Of a stretch of 43,609 nucleotides of DNA, positions 1 to 7,969 are shown piece by piece (the stretch's first letter is position 1; every line of letters begins with the position of its first letter). The stretch lies in contig NZ_LQOL01000048.1 of assembly GCF_002101555.1 (NCBI RefSeq), positions 1 to 43,609 of the forward strand, read 5' to 3'. The DNA comes from Mycolicibacterium canariasense. GTDB lineage: Bacteria; Actinomycetota; Actinomycetes; Mycobacteriales; Mycobacteriaceae. Made by a program: the position numbers and the translations under genes. The notes beneath the pieces are model-generated. The model did not search any database, had not been told where the DNA came from, and saw nothing but the letters and a program-made list of their open reading frames with translations.

Positions 1-77
1 TGTGTTCCTCGTTGATTCCGCACCCTCAAACCAAGGGCGGTCACTGTCTTACACACAGCGATTCCCGTTACAGATAA
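1..77. other. Unidentified DNA beyond a second break in tadA
   Basis: Read on the minus strand, the tadA frame is recognisable only down to base 78; below that the residues no longer resemble the usual TadA C terminus. I see no complete gene here. It may be the end of another mobile element, but no inverted repeat can be tested because the window stops. Confidence 0.4.
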
Positions 78-209
78 GACCGCCGCCGCCAGCTGGCTGT
101 GCAGCCCCGCACGGCCCAGCCCGCCGGAGCCGGCCAACGCCTCGAGCCGGGCGGGCACCTCGGCGGGGCGATTGGCGTGTACGGTTCCCGCTCCCCCGTC
201 GTGACCGGT
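78..209 (-). pseudogene. Displaced internal fragment of tadA (Tad pilus ATPase)
   Basis: The minus strand encodes GHDGGAGTVHANRPAEVPAR followed by LEALAGSGGLGRAGLHSQLA, the segment that follows ALNT in TadA/CpaF-type secretion ATPases (Rv3659c family). The other part of the gene, ending exactly at ALNT, is at 13972-14820. Joining the two at the CGGT shared by both junctions restores a continuous frame (ACC GGT CAC). The fragment has no start codon and loses homology again at base 78, so it is a relic with no independent function. The identification rests on recalled family sequence and the frame match; I am fairly sure. Confidence 0.8.
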
Positions 210-229
210 CTTACCGCCCGGCTTGCACG

Positions 230-276
230 GCGTTCGCGACGTTCTTGGCGAGCCTCACCGAGCATGTCGCGAACGC
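230..276. repeat. Left subterminal inverted repeat, likely recombinase-binding site
   Basis: GCGTTCGCGAC at 230-240 is perfectly complementary to GTCGCGAACGC at 266-276, with 25 bp between. The second arm lies within the 14-bp motif that recurs inverted near the right end. Tyrosine recombinases bind such inverted arms; that role is inferred. In RNA it could form a hairpin covering the ATG at 264. Confidence 0.6.
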
Positions 277-323
277 GTGATAAGACTGCGTTCGTAACAA
301 TCACCGCTCCGGAAGGAGTCTTG

Positions 324-1532
324 GTGGGAGAGTTCGCCCGGTTTTCGGTACGGAAGATCCGCCACCCTGGCGGCCGGGTGTCTCATTGGATCGTTGACGC
401 GAATTCTGAGGTCCACCGTCGTTCGCTGGATGTGCTCAAGCGCTACGGCCCGGGGACCCAGGCAACCTACGCCTACGGTTTGGCTGACCATCTCAACTGG
501 GCGGCAGCAAATGGCAAGACCCCCGATCGCGTTACCCTTGACGACTTGTTGCGCTACATGAATGGCCTCACAGGTGCAGCAGAAGACGTATACGGCATCG
601 CCTGGCGGCGGGCGGATCAATTGCCGTTAGGCCCGTCCGCAGCTAACAACGTTGCGACCATCGTGAAGGCGTACTACCTGTGCGTCGCCGCGAAATCACC
701 CCAAGCGGTTCATCCGACGTTGATCGAGGGTCTCGGAGCCACTTCTGCAACCGTGCGTGGTAGGCGTACCGCCGCTAATCCGCTTTCGCCGAGGAAGCCG
801 GCCCGCCGACCCCGCTATTTGTCTGACCAAGTTGTCGCAGCACTGTATGAGCCGGGTGTACTGCTCACAGCTCGTGACGTCATGATCGTGACTTGGCTTC
901 ATGACGGCGGTTTTCGGGTGGGCGGGTTATGCGGCCTCCGCTTCTCGGACCTTCATCTGAAACGCCACCATCCATGCGGTCAGCGTGCTGATCCGCACGT
1001 GCACCTTGTATCGCGCGACGACAACCCAAACGGAGCTCGCGCCAAGTCCAGATTTGTGTCGGGCGCGAGGCTCAGCGCAGACGGCCACGTGGTCGATGGG
1101 GTTATCCGAGCCGTGAGCCCGGACATGGTCAGCACTTTCTATGCCTACTTACTTGATGAATACCATCCGGTCCAATACGCGGTGACCCATGAGCAGGTGC
1201 TGATCCATACGCAGGGCACAACGGTAGGCGCTGCACTGACTACCGCTGGCATCCGCAAAATGCTGCGACGCGCATGCGGTCGGGCAGCGATTGATGTTCG
1301 GGTCACGCCCCACAGTTTTCGGCATAAGGCGGCCGCCGCGTTCTACGTCGCCTCGGACTTCAACGCTGACATGGTCGCACAGGAATTTGGTTGGGCTAGT
1401 CCAGAAATGGTGACCGATCTCTACGGCAAGTCCGCCAACCGTCACGCCATCACCTTCCTCAAGCAGGCCTGGGAGGCGACAGCACGTCCTCCAGTCGACG
1501 CGCATCTCAAGGAAAGTGGGGACGAATGGTGA
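324..1532 (+). CDS. tnpA: Tyrosine recombinase, Tn554 TnpA-like
   Basis: A site-specific tyrosine recombinase (phage-integrase fold) expected to cut and rejoin transposon ends together with TnpB. The first catalytic arginine is in GGFRVGGLCGLRFSDL; the second catalytic box is TPHSFRHKAAAAF (HxxRH), and the nucleophilic tyrosine lies in GWASPEMVTDLYGK. I chose GTG 324 because GGAAGGAG at 311-318 precedes it by 5 bases; TTG 321 and ATG 264 are in-frame alternatives. ATG 264 would make the subterminal end motif coding and has a poor ribosome site. Its last codons overlap tnpB (ATG 1526), as in translationally coupled Tn554 operons. Confidence 0.8.
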   Translation: MGEFARFSVRKIRHPGGRVSHWIVDANSEVHRRSLDVLKRYGPGTQATYAYGLADHLNWAAANGKTPDRVTLDDLLRYMNGLTGAAEDVYGIAWRRADQLPLGPSAANNVATIVKAYYLCVAAKSPQAVHPTLIEGLGATSATVRGRRTAANPLSPRKPARRPRYLSDQVVAALYEPGVLLTARDVMIVTWLHDGGFRVGGLCGLRFSDLHLKRHHPCGQRADPHVHLVSRDDNPNGARAKSRFVSGARLSADGHVVDGVIRAVSPDMVSTFYAYLLDEYHPVQYAVTHEQVLIHTQGTTVGAALTTAGIRKMLRRACGRAAIDVRVTPHSFRHKAAAAFYVASDFNADMVAQEFGWASPEMVTDLYGKSANRHAITFLKQAWEATARPPVDAHLKESGDEW

Positions 1533-4198
1533 CCGCCATAGCTGAATTCGATACCGCCGCCATCCCAGTCGTCGATGCAAGCCCATCACCAGGGTTGAGT
1601 TTCGAACGGCGGTACGAAATCGTCAGCGAACAGTTCGCCGATTGGCTTTTGATGGAACCGATTCAATTCCCTCCGCAGCATCCGACCTATGGGTGGGCGT
1701 GTCGCGTTTCCGAGTGCGAAGGAGCAGTTGCGCCAACTCACACGACCTACCTCTGCGATAAGCACGCCAAGCAATATTCGCTGAGCAACCCCACCGCCGA
1801 CGTCGAAGACTTCATTTCCAGCGCTGAACCGATCGATCGGTCACGAATCGGTTTCGCGCTTAAGCGGTTCCCCGAGTGCACAGTGGAGCACTGCAGTCGC
1901 GAGGCGAGCGGACGCGGCCTATGCACTGCGCACGGAAACTCGCTTGCGAAGGAAATAAAGCGTGGAGGATGCGAGATAGCGTGGCGCCGGGGCGTCGTCA
2001 GCCGGTTACCGGCGTTACAGAGGTGCTCGTTGACCGGTTGCGCGCACGATGGCGCTCTTCTCACGCCCGATGGTGGACGCATCTGCCGATCCCACCACAG
2101 TCAGTGGCGACACTGGTTACGCACCGTGGGGGGCTCAGCAGATCTGGCCGCGTGGCGCGATTACCTAACCTCGTCATTACTACGAGACTCGCTCGGTGAC
2201 GTGCAGAGCCGAGGAAGGGCTAGTCTCAGCGCCCTGCCAGCTCGTCTGCAGGCAGAGATCCGTTTCGCGTTGCACCGGCATTGTCAGTTAAAACACCGCG
2301 TGAGAATAACCCCCGCCACAATTCGGGCCGGTGTCGATGCCTTGGCACGCCATAACATTCAATCACTGGCTGAGAACGACCAGATGCAGACGGTCCTGAC
2401 CTCCTGTCAGAACGCGTTGGTCCGTCGGGGACTTACGGCGCTCGCGTTCGCTGCTCGAAGTCTCACTGCCACAGACACATCCGCAAAGGAAGAAGGCTGG
2501 TTCGATCCAGTCGTCGTCGGCGCTGCGCCGTTTCCGGACACGCAAACCCGTACGCGACGCAAGCCATGGGTCTTGACGGAAATCTCGCAGCGCTGGCTTC
2601 GCGACCTAGCTTGGGAGTTTTGCCGCGATATGGCCTTGCTGCCCGAGGGTAAGCGGCCGTCCGCAGCGACGGTCCACCAGCGGATGTGCGGAGCCGTTTG
2701 CCTATCAGGGTTTCTGCGTCAACATCGAGACGACGGGGGTGTAGACCCAGAAAAGCTAGGCCCAGACGACGCCAGCTTACTCAAAGAGGTGTGGGACATA
2801 TGGTTTCGAGAGAAGATCCCTATAGCTCGACTGACCAATACTCCCCTCCGGCAAGCGCCTGTGCTGACAACGCTCACCCGGATGGTTTACATGAAGTCAA
2901 TACGGATCCTGTTGCAGCACAGCCGTGATCGACGCCGCACCTGCCCGGAATTGGACTCGTTCACCCTTGCGTTGCCGATGATCTCACGACAACCCAACGC
3001 TCCCAGACCTCGACCGATGGCCTTCGGTGAGTTTCAGACCCTTGTTGCTCCGGCGAATATTCTCCGACTCGAGGCGGCAGATCGCGCTGACGTGGGGTTA
3101 GCTGACATCTGGCTGGTGCAGGCCTTCCAGGGCGGCCGAATCGGCGAGACTCTCGGATTACGGCTTGGCTGTATTGGTCTGGTGGGAAACGCTCAACCAT
3201 ATATTTGGCGCGACATCACCAAGAATCGAATTGTCGACCATGGCGTCCCCTGTCACTTGCCGGTTTACGAACGATTGCTCGCGCGACAGGAGAAGACCCG
3301 ATCGAAGTTGCGTAGGCGATATGGCGCAAAATTGTCCACTCTCAGCCCGCGGGAAAGGCAGCGGGTCGAAGAGGGTTGGGAGCAGACGATGCCACTGTTC
3401 CCTCGCTCGGTGCGCAATCCGGACCTGGTCTTCGAACTCTCACAGGATGCGTTCCGGCGTTCATGGGGTCTCTGGCTGAAATCGCTGGGAGTGCGCAATC
3501 TCAAGACCCACCAAACTCGGGCGACCCTGGCGACCTCGTTGCTCAACAACGGTGCGCCGCCGGCCCTGGTTCGCCAGATGCTCGGACATTTTTCGCCCGA
3601 AGCGCTGGTGCACTATGCCAGCTACAACAACGAGTCGATGACGCGCCACCTTCAGCAGGTCTGGGCGGCCGGGCCAGGTATGGACAAACCGGGAACCATC
3701 TTGCTGCGACCCGCAGAACTTGGCGGATGCAACCCCAGGGCGGCTGCTGATCGGATTGACTTGACGGTAATACCGGTCGAGCACGGACTGTGCCGTTACG
3801 GGCCCGTCGTAGGCGGATCCCAATGCCCTAAAGCTAAGCACTGCACTACAGCACCAGATGGTCCGTGCGAACACTTCGTGCTAACTGGAGCCGACCTGAC
3901 CTACTGGGAGCGCAAGCGCGACGCGGCCTACCATTTCGCCGAAGGTGCACCCAACAGCGACGCCCGCGACTACATCCTGAATCAGTGGGAGCCTTGGGAA
4001 TCCGTCCTTAATAACCTCCGCGAAGCACTTAACGAACTCGGCCTCCTTGAGGAGGCCGAGAAGCTCGACTTGCGAACGCCACTACATGACTACTTCAATC
4101 CAATTTTCGCGACGGGGTGGCAAGTAACTGACTTGCACACGGGTGAAGCGAGCCACATACAAGCCTTGGAACAGGGAGCAGGAGAAGATGGGCAGTGA
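1526..4198 (+). CDS. tnpB: Large tyrosine recombinase with Cys/His clusters, Tn554 TnpB-like
   Basis: An 890-residue second recombinase of the TnpABC set, longer than S. aureus TnpB. The N-terminal part holds three similar putative zinc-binding units of C-x4-C...C-x2-H form: C59/C64/C77/H80, C118/C123/C133/H136 and C167/C172/C187/H190. The C-terminal half is the integrase domain: FQGGRIGETLGLRLGCI carries the first arginine, THQTRATLATSLL the second, and LGHFSPEALVHYASY the tyrosine. A Cys-rich tail follows (GLCRYGPVVGGSQCPKAKHC). The gene starts 7 bases before the tnpA stop and ends after the predicted tnpC start. Zinc binding is inferred from spacing alone. Confidence 0.85.
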   Translation: MVTAIAEFDTAAIPVVDASPSPGLSFERRYEIVSEQFADWLLMEPIQFPPQHPTYGWACRVSECEGAVAPTHTTYLCDKHAKQYSLSNPTADVEDFISSAEPIDRSRIGFALKRFPECTVEHCSREASGRGLCTAHGNSLAKEIKRGGCEIAWRRGVVSRLPALQRCSLTGCAHDGALLTPDGGRICRSHHSQWRHWLRTVGGSADLAAWRDYLTSSLLRDSLGDVQSRGRASLSALPARLQAEIRFALHRHCQLKHRVRITPATIRAGVDALARHNIQSLAENDQMQTVLTSCQNALVRRGLTALAFAARSLTATDTSAKEEGWFDPVVVGAAPFPDTQTRTRRKPWVLTEISQRWLRDLAWEFCRDMALLPEGKRPSAATVHQRMCGAVCLSGFLRQHRDDGGVDPEKLGPDDASLLKEVWDIWFREKIPIARLTNTPLRQAPVLTTLTRMVYMKSIRILLQHSRDRRRTCPELDSFTLALPMISRQPNAPRPRPMAFGEFQTLVAPANILRLEAADRADVGLADIWLVQAFQGGRIGETLGLRLGCIGLVGNAQPYIWRDITKNRIVDHGVPCHLPVYERLLARQEKTRSKLRRRYGAKLSTLSPRERQRVEEGWEQTMPLFPRSVRNPDLVFELSQDAFRRSWGLWLKSLGVRNLKTHQTRATLATSLLNNGAPPALVRQMLGHFSPEALVHYASYNNESMTRHLQQVWAAGPGMDKPGTILLRPAELGGCNPRAAADRIDLTVIPVEHGLCRYGPVVGGSQCPKAKHCTTAPDGPCEHFVLTGADLTYWERKRDAAYHFAEGAPNSDARDYILNQWEPWESVLNNLREALNELGLLEEAEKLDLRTPLHDYFNPIFATGWQVTDLHTGEASHIQALEQGAGEDGQ

Positions 4199-4778
4199 TG
4201 CAAAGCCGCGTCGGCGACCGGTGGAAGCAATCGGATCCCGCACTCAGCGCAGCATCGAATGTGAACGGCGGGTCCGAAACGCATTGGCCCGACTCACCAA
4301 GAAGGGCGTCCCATTCACCGTTGAAGACGTCTGCGACCTCGCCGGGGTGAGCAAAACCTTCATCTACGACAAACGTCGTCCACTGTTGACGCAAGCCGTC
4401 ATCCTCGCCAGAGACACGTCGCAAGATACCCCCACCGAACCTGCAACCGAAGAACTCGGCGCTGCGACCGCCTCCTGGCGGGAGCGCGCAATCAACGCCG
4501 AGGCGCTCGCAAAATCCCTCCGAAAGACCCTGCGGGACCGCGATGACCGGATCAGTGATCTCATCGGCCAGCTGTTCGATCCCCAGGGAAACCACCTGGC
4601 AGAGCAGAATGCCGAACTGCGTCGTCTCATGCGGACTCTGCATGAAAAGCTCCGCGCCGGAGAAGAAGAGAGCGCCAAACTCCGGCGATCCCTCGCCTCT
4701 GCTCGAGCGAACGTCAAGCACGAACGTGAACGAAACGTCACCGCACTTACGGCGGGAACATCGTACTCGCACAGCTGA
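4188..4778 (+). CDS. tnpC: TnpC-like accessory protein (DUF6262-type)
   Basis: The third gene of the Tn554-type set. TnpC is a small non-catalytic protein that influences the efficiency and orientation of transposition. About 196 residues: an N-terminal basic segment, a helix-turn-helix-like stretch (FTVEDVCDLAGVSKTFIYDK), then a charged, heptad-rich helix from about residue 90 to 190 that probably forms a coiled coil. ATG 4188 overlaps the tnpB stop and follows GGGAGCAGGAG; an in-frame GTG at 4143 would lengthen the overlap. The last codons and stop lie in the 103-bp repeat duplicated around the downstream IS, so the coding end is unchanged by that insertion. Confidence 0.75.
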   Translation: MGSDAKPRRRPVEAIGSRTQRSIECERRVRNALARLTKKGVPFTVEDVCDLAGVSKTFIYDKRRPLLTQAVILARDTSQDTPTEPATEELGAATASWRERAINAEALAKSLRKTLRDRDDRISDLIGQLFDPQGNHLAEQNAELRRLMRTLHEKLRAGEEESAKLRRSLASARANVKHERERNVTALTAGTSYSHS

Positions 4779-4849
4779 CCGCCGATCAACGGTGACGGCT
4801 ACGTCGTATATCGACAGCCTTTGCGGCACTGCCGATTTAGTGCATCAGC
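4747..4849. repeat. 103-bp direct repeat, left copy (IS target duplication)
   Basis: Bases 4747-4849 are identical to 6489-6591 at a constant offset of 1742; matching stops at 4746/6488 and 4850/6592. This copy spans the last codons and stop of tnpC. The two copies exactly abut the ends of the IS between them, as expected for a target-site duplication of unusual length. Confidence 0.9.
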
Positions 4850-6488
4850 CCGAGTTTTATCAATTTAGTGCGCAGCGTCTGACCTGATCTTGGCGAGCAT
4901 TGCGGCGAGGTCGTTGGGGATACGTTCGGCGGCGGTGAGTGTGTGGTTGCCGGCGGCGATGGTGATGGTGCGGTAGCGGCGTGCGGTGCGGACGAATTTC
5001 TTGATGCTCCAGCCAGTTTGGGCTTCGATGTGGTGGCTGATGGCCATGGCGGCGAACACGATGCTCAGGTGGGCGTCGATCGATTCGCGGGTTCGGTGAT
5101 AGATCGGACGAGCAGCCAGGTCGTGCTTGGACATCCGGAACGCCTTCTCGATGCGCCACAGTCGGTGGTAGGCGTCGATGATGAAGCTCGGGGGCTGCTC
5201 GACGAGGTTGGTGGTGTAGCCCTTCCACCCGGCCAGGGCGCGGGTCTTGGCCTCCAGCGTCCGGTTGACCGTCTTGGTTGCACCGGAGAGCTGGATGTAG
5301 CGGTTGCGTTTGACCGGGGCTTTGCCGTCCACGGCGCGCTGAGCCTTAGCGATCTGTTCATCGATCCCACGGCTGGTGCGTCGGGCCCGATCGGCACGGT
5401 ACTGGTAGTGGATCATCCGGTCCGGTACCCCGCGGGCCTTCTCCGAAGTACTCGACGGCCATCGTTGGGTGAGGATCAGACCGTCGGGGATCTCGCGGCC
5501 GGGATGCTCTTTCTGCCATTCGGTCACTACGGAGGGCAGCTGCGGGATCTTCGAGCCGAGCACGTAGGTCAGCCCGGAGGCTTGCAAAGCGATCTGGTTG
5601 GCCTCCGAGATCATCCCGGCGTCGGCGACCACGGTGACATCGGCGAGCTGATGGGCTTTCTTGAATGCCGTGATGACGGGCAGCATGGTCGCGGTTTCGG
5701 CCTTGTTGCCCTCGAAGGCCTGCACCATCAGCGGCATCCCGGAGGCGTCGGTGAGCAGCCCGAGAGTGATCTGAGGTTCGAGTCGGCGTTCTTTGGAGAA
5801 CCCCGGCTCGCGGAACCCGTCGCCGGCGTCGGTTTCGAAATACAAGGTGCTGACATCGAAGAGCACCAGGCTGGCCGGCCCGAGTTGAGCGTGGGCGGCG
5901 CAGGCAGATGAAAGTCCTTGCCGGAAAGCGGGTTTAGCGAACATCGGTAGCCGGCGGTTGAGCGTGGGATAGGACACCGGGGCGATGCCGGCTTCGTCGA
6001 TCACCCGCAGCGAATCGGCCTTGCTGGTCGGTTCGATGATCCGGGCAAGCACCATCTGCCGGAACGCCTCATCACCTTCGGCGACTTCATCGAAACCCAG
6101 CAGCTCGTAGACATCGGACAGTGCCGACCACAGGTGCTGGGCACGCGAGGAGGTGATCGGCAACGGTTCGGCGTCGGCGCGGGTGCCCAGCCCGAGATCA
6201 AGCTGGTCCTGGCCACCAGCGATGCGCTGCACTCCGGCCGCTTTGAGCGCCGCGACACCGGCCTCGTCGTGGGCCGAGCCGAGGTGCTCGATGCTGCGAG
6301 AGCCACGCCGGTTGGACCACACGATCTGCACCGCGGTCGCCCCGGAGGCGGTCTTCACCGTGCGGACATGGGCCATCCGGGCAGCTTACGACCCGAAATT
6401 AGTGCGCAAGTTTCCGCTTCCAGCCCACCAACACCGCAGGTCACAGACCTACGCGGCCGCCGCCACCGAACTCTTGATAAAAGTCAGG
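4849..6488 (-). mobile_element. IS1549-like insertion sequence (IS1634 family)
   Basis: The element is about 1640 bp with one transposase gene. The imperfect terminal repeats are CCCGAGTTTTATCAA at 4849-4863 and, on the opposite strand, CCTGACTTTTATCAA at 6488-6474 (13 of 15 match). It is flanked by a 103-bp direct repeat. The IS1634 family, including IS1549 of M. smegmatis, is known for long and variable target duplications, which fits. It inserted at the tail of tnpC, after the Tn554-like element was assembled or at least after tnpC was present. Full terminal repeats, an intact transposase and perfect flanking repeats suggest a recent insertion. Confidence 0.85.
4865..6376 (-). CDS. IS1634-family (IS1549-like) DDE transposase
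   Basis: A 503-residue DDE transposase that would catalyse movement of its own element. Catalytic acidic residues fit LVLFDVSTLYFETDAG (first Asp), DVTVVADAGMISEANQ (second Asp) and YHRLWRIEKAFRMSK, the Y-R-E-K signature with the third acidic residue, as in the IS4/IS1634 superfamily. Length and frame are intact. The stop codon is only two bases from the inner edge of one terminal repeat, leaving almost no untranslated tail. ATG 6376 lies about 100 bp inside the other repeat. No frameshift or internal stop is seen, so it is probably active. Confidence 0.9.
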   Translation of the reverse strand: MAHVRTVKTASGATAVQIVWSNRRGSRSIEHLGSAHDEAGVAALKAAGVQRIAGGQDQLDLGLGTRADAEPLPITSSRAQHLWSALSDVYELLGFDEVAEGDEAFRQMVLARIIEPTSKADSLRVIDEAGIAPVSYPTLNRRLPMFAKPAFRQGLSSACAAHAQLGPASLVLFDVSTLYFETDAGDGFREPGFSKERRLEPQITLGLLTDASGMPLMVQAFEGNKAETATMLPVITAFKKAHQLADVTVVADAGMISEANQIALQASGLTYVLGSKIPQLPSVVTEWQKEHPGREIPDGLILTQRWPSSTSEKARGVPDRMIHYQYRADRARRTSRGIDEQIAKAQRAVDGKAPVKRNRYIQLSGATKTVNRTLEAKTRALAGWKGYTTNLVEQPPSFIIDAYHRLWRIEKAFRMSKHDLAARPIYHRTRESIDAHLSIVFAAMAISHHIEAQTGWSIKKFVRTARRYRTITIAAGNHTLTAAERIPNDLAAMLAKIRSDAAH

Positions 6489-6591
6489 TTACGGCGGGAA
6501 CATCGTACTCGCACAGCTGACCGCCGATCAACGGTGACGGCTACGTCGTATATCGACAGCCTTTGCGGCACTGCCGATTTAGTGCATCAGC
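6489..6591. repeat. 103-bp direct repeat, right copy (IS target duplication)
   Basis: Identical to 4747-4849. It begins immediately after the right terminal repeat of the IS and contains a non-functional copy of the tnpC tail and stop. Before insertion one copy presumably joined tnpC directly to the sequence at 6592. Confidence 0.9.
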
Positions 6592-6599
6592 GCAGGGCG

Positions 6600-6845
6600 T
6601 TAGTTTGAGCGCCGCCGCCACGCGGCGTCCATAACCTCGGAATTGTTCACGTCATTGGCGGCGTCGGCGGCGCGGTGCAGATCGTCGACGGTCATGCTGC
6701 GCGGTGCTGTTGCCCGGTCGTGGAGTCCGGGCGAATCGGCGCTGGGCTGGTTCATCTGCTCGCGGATGGCAGCCACGCGAGCTGCACGTTGCGGATCGGC
6801 CAATAGTTTGGCCAGGCGTGCGCTGCCACGATCTTGGGCGGTCAT
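6600..6845 (-). CDS. Short hypothetical protein
   Basis: An 81-residue ORF from ATG 6845 (MTAQDRGSARLAKLLADPQR...) to a TAA at 6600. Composition is mostly helical and charged: the first 30 residues look like one amphipathic helix, and the tail ends in WRRRSN. I do not recognise a family. It is divergent from the Phd-type antitoxin gene with about 155 bp between, which could hold both promoters. Its size and context suggest a toxin-antitoxin or cargo regulatory role, but nothing in the sequence proves it. An extended reading to 6938 exists but begins without a better start. Confidence 0.45.
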   Translation of the reverse strand: MTAQDRGSARLAKLLADPQRAARVAAIREQMNQPSADSPGLHDRATAPRSMTVDDLHRAADAANDVNNSEVMDAAWRRRSN

Positions 6846-7000
6846 GGTTAGTCTCCCTACGCCCGATGGACCCATGCACCGACCTGGGTATTGCATCGGC
6901 GGTGCACCCATCGAGTGCTGATCTGATTCGTCATGCATAAACGGTAGCTGGACGCCGAGCCATTCGGGCCGTCATTCAAAACAGTTAGCATCGGTCACTT

Positions 7001-7321
7001 GTGAAGCCGAACTCGATCACTGTGCGGGACATCCGGATCAATCTGGACGAGATTCTTTCTCGCATTGCAGCGGGAGAACATCTCGTCATCACTCAGCACG
7101 GTAAACCCGTTGCCGAGCTTCACCCCCTCCGGCCCGAAGAGGGTCGAAAAAGAGAGGTACCTCCGCCACGCCATCCCAAGCGTGCCGCCATCATGGGCGA
7201 GTACGACCGGCAACAACGCTTGCAGGCCATGGCATCAGCGATGAACGCGGCCGATGCTACGACGATGGATGAGTACCGGGCCGAAACCGCCGAGTGGGAA
7301 GAGCTCGCCAGTCGTCAATGA
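7001..7321 (+). CDS. Phd/YefM-family antitoxin, apparently orphan
   Basis: A 106-residue protein whose first 45 residues match the Phd/YefM antitoxin DNA-binding fold: ITVRDIRINLDEILSRIAAG then EHLVITQHGKPVAEL. Such proteins neutralise a partner toxin with their C terminus and repress their own promoter. The C-terminal part here (REVPPPRHPKRAAIMGEYDR...) is long and charged. The start is GTG 7001; no ATG is nearby. A toxin would normally begin at the antitoxin stop. Here ATG 7318 overlaps it but opens only a 43-codon frame with no PIN or RelE features, and the DNA soon runs into an IS256 fragment. The toxin gene was probably lost by rearrangement. Confidence 0.75.
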   Translation: MKPNSITVRDIRINLDEILSRIAAGEHLVITQHGKPVAELHPLRPEEGRKREVPPPRHPKRAAIMGEYDRQQRLQAMASAMNAADATTMDEYRAETAEWEELASRQ

Positions 7322-7449
7322 ACGTGTCGATTCGCGCCGGATCAGTGCCGAGTGAACAAGTCGGCCACAGCAGATTACCGGCGGTCATGGCGCGCCTATT
7401 TCGCGTCGTCGCCGCTCAGCTACCCGTGCGGCGTGCCGGGTGGACCTGA
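7318..7449 (+). CDS. 43-codon ORF overlapping the antitoxin stop (toxin remnant?)
   Basis: ATG 7318 overlaps the antitoxin stop by four bases (ATGA), the spacing usual for a co-translated toxin, but the frame ends at 7449. The predicted peptide (MNVSIRAGSVPSEQVGHSRL...) has no PIN, RelE or Doc motif that I recognise. It may be the stub of a truncated toxin gene or chance. Confidence 0.2.
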   Translation: MNVSIRAGSVPSEQVGHSRLPAVMARLFRVVAAQLPVRRAGWT

Positions 7450-7580
7450 GCTCCGGCGATCTGCTCCAGCTCGTCGATCACGATGCCATCGAGGCCAACG
7501 AAAGCACTGGCGGTGCTGGTCGGTCGTTGTTGGACGAGATCGTCCGCGACGGCGCCCGTCAGATGCTGGCCGCCGCGTTG
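7440..7580 (+). mobile_element. IS256-family transposase, detached N-terminal fragment
   Basis: Codons ending at 7580 read GGAGRSLLDEIVRDGARQML followed by AAAL, the characteristic N terminus of actinobacterial IS256 (Mutator-type) transposases, normally continued by (E)AEVAAYVAQF. That continuation is found in the same orientation at 10849. After 7580 the frame passes into ABC-transporter sequence. No IS256 left terminal repeat was found upstream, and the expected start codon position reads CTG, so the left end also seems damaged. Confidence 0.75.
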
Positions 7581-7868
7581 AAGGTGGTCGCGGTGATGAG
7601 CCAGCTGGTGTTCTCCGGCGGCATGATCCCGGTGACCGACCGTCTGGTGCTCGACCAGATGTCGTGGCTGACTCCGGCACGGTGGGGCTTCGCCGCGTCC
7701 GCCTCGACCGTCGACCTGATCAAGCTGGTGCCCGGACCGCTGACGCCGAAGGACTCCCATTGGGAGCACACGGCCGGGGCGTGGTGGTTCGACATGGCGA
7801 TGCTGTCACTGCTCAGCGTCTCGTACCTGACGTTCGTGCGCTGGCGGATCCGGCTCAAGGCCGCCTGA
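7581..7868 (+). pseudogene. 3' fragment of an Rv1747-like ABC transporter permease
   Basis: The frame continuing from the IS256 piece encodes VVAVMSQLVFSGGMIPVTDR, then DQMSWLTPARWGFAASAST, HWEHTAGAWWFDMAML and a terminal FVRWRIRLKAA. This is the end of the ABC-2-type permease domain of mycobacterial FHA-ABC exporters such as Rv1747. Two hydrophobic segments are visible: VVAVMSQLVFSGGMIPV and MAMLSLLSVSYLTFV. The ATPase and FHA domains and most of the membrane domain are missing, so it cannot work as a transporter. As written, a hybrid peptide could start at GTG 7440. The assignment to Rv1747 comes from memory of the C-terminal sequence. Confidence 0.6.
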
Positions 7869-7969
7869 CCAGGGTCGCGCGCAGTTCGGCACGTGAGTGT
7901 CCGAATCTTTCGGCATACTGTGCCAGGTTTCATAAGCTCGGCGGTGATGCCGAGAGGGGGTGGGGGGTT

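Noticed and set aside
68..304. Minus-strand 78-residue ORF at the left edge
   Set aside because: It is a shadow frame; the tadA-related frame on the same strand explains the sequence.
4790..4860. Right end of the Tn554-like transposon at the 103-bp repeat
   Set aside because: The repeat is explained as the IS target duplication, and the subterminal motif plus the tadA junction place the true right end at about 13971.
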